Shown here: one piece after another, positions 62,589 to 64,000 of the stretch
How the letters are laid out: each line of letters opens with the position of its first letter
Position numbering within the stretch: position 1 is the stretch's first letter
NCBI GenBank assembly: GCA_000231825.2
Contig: JH720294.1
Coordinates: 1,485,231-1,549,230 of the forward strand
DNA length: 64,000 nucleotides
Origin: Tetrahymena elliotti 4EA
Lineage: Eukaryota > Ciliophora > Oligohymenophorea > Hymenostomatida > Tetrahymenidae
Direction of reading: 5' to 3'
Program-made: the position numbers and the translations under genes
Notes under the pieces: model-generated
What the model saw: the letters and a program-made list of their open reading frames with translations, nothing else
Told to the model about the DNA's origin: nothing
Database searches by the model: none

Positions 62589-64000
62589 GAGAGATTGTTA
62601 TTCCCTTAATAAATACAACATTTCTATTGAATTATAACTAAAAACTTATTATACAAAACATTCATTTTGCTTTATACAAAATCTTTTAGCAGGTAAATAA
62701 ATATATTCAAAGCGTAAATTAAGTTAAGATATGCAGTGTTAATTGATCTAATTGGTTTATGGCTAAATTATCTATAATCAAATGTTGACAAAAATCAAAG
62801 CAGTGATTACTCACTCATCTGTCTATCTATCTATTTATTTATCTACTTACTTCTTTTAAGTAAAAGAATGCTTTTATAAATTAAAACAGGTTTGACATAA
62901 AAAACAAAATAAATAAATAAATATATTACAGTTGGAAATAATGAATGTCTCTTAAATTTTGTTATTTACGATTTATTGATTGATTGATGTTATTAACATA
63001 ATATTTTTCCTTTAATTAATTGATTTATATCTTTAGTTCATTTATTTTGATATATAATAAGTATTACATTTTTCTTTCTAGCTATTCCGTCATATCAAAT
63101 TATCTTCTAGATTTCCCTAAATATTTGAAATTTCTAAAATCAAATATTAAAAATAAATAATTTAATTTTGTTTAAATGCATCTAAAAAATGTTAATTTCA
63201 AAAACTTAATATTTCTTCTTATAATATCTATCAATTTTATTTAGTAAAATAAAAATATCTTAATATAGTAGGAGTAATCCCAAACTGCTTACTTATAAAA
63301 TAAAAGATTAAAGCTGTGTAAAAAACAAAATTAAATTTTTTTTAGAACCAATTTTAAAAATTTATTTAAATTGTTTATTCTATTTTCTCATTTTTAATAA
63401 ATAAAAAAAATAAAATATCTCCATGTATTAAATATTTAAAATAAAATAAATAATTCGTCTTTAAATATGTAATTTTGTATAAAATTTATTATGTTCAATC
63501 AAGCCAGATTTTATTTACTAATTTCTTTTTTAAAATTCAGTTTTACAATACAAACAATTTTTGATAAATTTAAAATAAAAATAATACAATTAAATGAATA
63601 ATTATTTTTAAGATCAAAGAAAGTTTAAAATATTTTCTTAGTATCAAAGAAATAATTTATTGATTTAAATTGAATTTGAAATTAAACTTAAAAAATTTTT
63701 AATTTAGTCGAATAAAAATAAATATTTTTTCTTAATTTCTTTTTGTATAAAAAATTTAGATCTCTCAAGGAATAATCCAGAAAATATTTTAAAATAAATT
63801 TTTTGAGAATGATTTTAAAATTTATCTCAGAAAATATTCAAATAATGTGGTTTGTCAAGCTTGATTATTTTGATTGATAAATGCTTTATTATTTTAATAA
63901 ATAAATAATCAATTGTATTAGATAGATATATTGATAAATAACAGATTTAATATATAATTTATTAAGCTGAACAATACAAGTAGCTGCATTCTTTACAAAC
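62589..64000. other. 3' flank and intergenic to window end
   Basis: AT-rich. A TCTATCTATCTATTTATT tract lies at about 62818-62840. No coding exon, RNA gene or telomeric repeat was recognised up to the window edge. Confidence 0.55.

Noticed and set aside
1..64000. Telomere (GGGGTT) repeats, rRNA, CRISPR arrays, bacterial operons
   Set aside because: No G4T2/C4A2 tracts, no rRNA-like conserved blocks and no regularly spaced repeats with unique spacers were seen; gene structure is eukaryotic.

Overview
This 64 kb window reads as macronuclear DNA of an oligohymenophorean ciliate, most likely Tetrahymena. Three observations support this. The base composition is extremely AT-rich. Every recognisable protein is open only if TAA and TAG are read as glutamine, leaving TGA as the sole stop. 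Introns are short and AT-rich, mostly 50-65 nt, with GTAA/GTAT donors and AG acceptors. Under the standard code nearly every gene looks shattered, and most standard-code ORFs are shadows or fragments. Gene models below were built by hand translation with this code. For most genes the exon lengths sum to an exact multiple of three.

Layout, left to right. A B-box-like zinc-binding protein (181-1404, +) is followed by a cytochrome P450 (2368-3942, -). Next comes a large RCC1-propeller/coiled-coil protein (6498-11605, +) and a coiled-coil protein (12734-15562, -). A long gene-poor stretch with tandem repeats (15.6-19.2 kb) precedes two tandem leucine-rich-repeat genes on the minus strand (19192-21595 and 22136-24019). 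In these, one ~90-nt exon encodes one repeat. A small, unusual, GC-richer patch with short ORFs on both strands lies at 24.3-24.9 kb. A USP-type deubiquitinase (26360-31908, +) comes next, then a second tandem pair on the minus strand: intronless 1,052- and 1,060-residue paralogues with leucine-rich-like repeats (32705-35863 and 37142-40324).

The right third holds a set of smaller genes: a mitochondrial-targeted Tim44/mL45-like protein (41214-42050, +), a membrane-anchored unknown (42653-43393, -), an unknown acidic protein (43877-44938, +) and a GST-C-domain protein with a lysine-rich tail (46304-47223, +). A second P450 follows (48392-50033, +). The large nuclear-pore membrane glycoprotein gp210/NUP210 homologue (50635-57865, -) has 12 exons and about 1,934 residues. 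An RBM39/CAPER-like splicing factor (60648-62588, +) closes the window.

No operons, rRNA, CRISPR, IS elements or telomeric repeats were seen. The neighbours do not form an obvious pathway. The strongest structural signals are the two local gene-family expansions: the exon-per-repeat LRR pair, and the intronless ~1,055-residue pair. Function assignments are strong for both P450s, the USP, gp210, RCC1 and the RBM39-like gene, and weak for the small genes. All gene names are homology inferences from motifs; no searches were run.
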